A stretch of 6,147 nt of DNA from Pseudomonadota bacterium (GTDB lineage: Bacteria > Desulfobacterota > WTBG01 > JAGOGO01). The stretch lies in assembly GCA_021160085.1 (NCBI GenBank), contig JAGHDE010000106.1, positions 1 through 6,147 on the forward strand. Reading direction: 5' to 3'. Below are positions 5,701 to 6,147 of the stretch, piece after piece. Both the position numbers and the translations under genes were made by a program. Position 1 is the first letter of the stretch. Every line of letters begins with the position of its first letter. The notes beneath the pieces are model-generated. The model had not been told where the DNA came from and ran no database searches. It saw only the letters and a program-made list of their open reading frames with translations.

Positions 5701-6147
5701 ATGGAAATAAAAAGAATAAAATGGCCTCTTATCTTTCTCTTTTCAGTACTTATTATTGGTGTTAGCGGGTATATGCTCATTGAAGGATGGGCTTTTTTTG
5801 ATGCTTTTTATATGGTAGTCATCACACTCGCCACCGTCGGCTACAGAGAAACTCACACTTTATCGCTTGAAGGTCGGGTTTTTACGGTAGTTCTCATAAT
5901 TATTTGGGCAGCTACTGGCTTTTATTCGGTGCGCAGTATTATTCAACCTATTATTGAAGGGGGACTCAGAAAAGTTCTGGGGAGAAGAAAATTGGAAAAA
6001 GAGATTAAAAAATTAAAAGACCATTACATAATTTGCGGATTTGGGAAGATGGGAAGTTATGTCAGCCGGGAGCTACAAGAGAAAGGGGTTTCTTATATCG
6101 TTATAGAAAAAGATGAAAATCTTCTTGACCGGCTGGAACAAGAGAAC
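5701..6147 (+). CDS. Two-TM potassium channel with RCK/TrkA-N domain, 3'-truncated by window edge
   Basis: Inner-membrane channel subunit, presumably a tetramer, gated by a cytoplasmic nucleotide- or ion-sensing domain. The frame runs 149 codons from the ATG at 5701 to the last base without a stop. TM1 is about residues 8-27 (WPLIFLFSVLIIGVSGYMLI), the pore helix about 32-44, the filter TVGYRE (45-50), and TM2 about 59-81. A charged linker rich in Lys/Arg/Glu (90-107) leads into a Rossmann RCK N-domain: HYIICGFGKMG (108-118, GxGxxG) and the acidic residue E136 at the end of the second strand (VSYIVIEKD). The filter differs from canonical TVGYGD: Arg replaces the second glycine and Glu the Asp. 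Homologues of this class usually continue about 180-200 residues further. There is no Shine-Dalgarno sequence; expression is probably by transcription through hpt. Confidence 0.9.
   Translation, partial: MEIKRIKWPLIFLFSVLIIGVSGYMLIEGWAFFDAFYMVVITLATVGYRETHTLSLEGRVFTVVLIIIWAATGFYSVRSIIQPIIEGGLRKVLGRRKLEKEIKKLKDHYIICGFGKMGSYVSRELQEKGVSYIVIEKDENLLDRLEQEN

Noticed and set aside
1..6147. CRISPR array, tRNA/rRNA genes, riboswitch, toxin-antitoxin or defence cassette
   Set aside because: No regularly spaced repeats, cloverleaf-like segments, conserved aptamer patterns or paired small genes were seen. All sizeable gene-free stretches are short (202 bases at most), and the genes have ordinary family assignments.

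Overview
This is a bacterial window with five protein genes and one complete insertion sequence. Two of the genes are cut by the window edges. There are no RNA genes, no CRISPR array and no phage structure. The proteins are a Uup-type ABC-F ATPase, an IS630-family transposase, an acyl-CoA synthetase, a MarR-family regulator, a hypoxanthine phosphoribosyltransferase and a two-TM potassium channel with a cytoplasmic nucleotide-binding domain. This mix does not fix a lineage. The 'LSAG' form of the first ABC signature fits what I remember of Desulfuromonadales/Geobacter-like Uup proteins, but this is only a weak hint.

Layout. Bases 1-1536 (+) are the 3' part of uup, in GC-rich DNA; hand-counted 60-base lines mostly fall around 55-68% G+C, with dips to about 40%. 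Bases 1600-2713 are an intact IS630-family element with matching 12-bp ends and flanking TA dinucleotides, its transposase on the minus strand. Bases 2732-4399 (-) are an acyl-CoA synthetase and 4451-4924 (-) a MarR regulator; together they look like a regulator-first operon. Bases 4925-5126 are a divergent intergenic region with promoter-like sequences for both sides. Bases 5127-5654 (+) are hpt, followed after 46 bases by the start of a K+ channel gene (5701 to the window end). Everything right of the insertion sequence is AT-rich; sampled lines are about 33-40% G+C.

How it fits together. The MarR protein probably controls itself and the acyl-CoA synthetase, perhaps responding to the ligase's substrate or its CoA thioester. 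Hpt (purine salvage) and the channel probably share a transcript but have no obvious functional link. The insertion sequence lies between the convergent 3' ends of uup and the ligase gene and disrupts neither.

I see no clearly novel multi-gene system. The points most worth a second look are: the composition break exactly at the insertion sequence (transfer, rearrangement or assembly join); a Uup that seems to lack most of the Arm insertion; an acyl-CoA synthetase with a strongly altered ATP-binding P-loop but otherwise intact motifs; a channel filter reading TVGYRE instead of TVGYGD; and starts without clear Shine-Dalgarno sequences.
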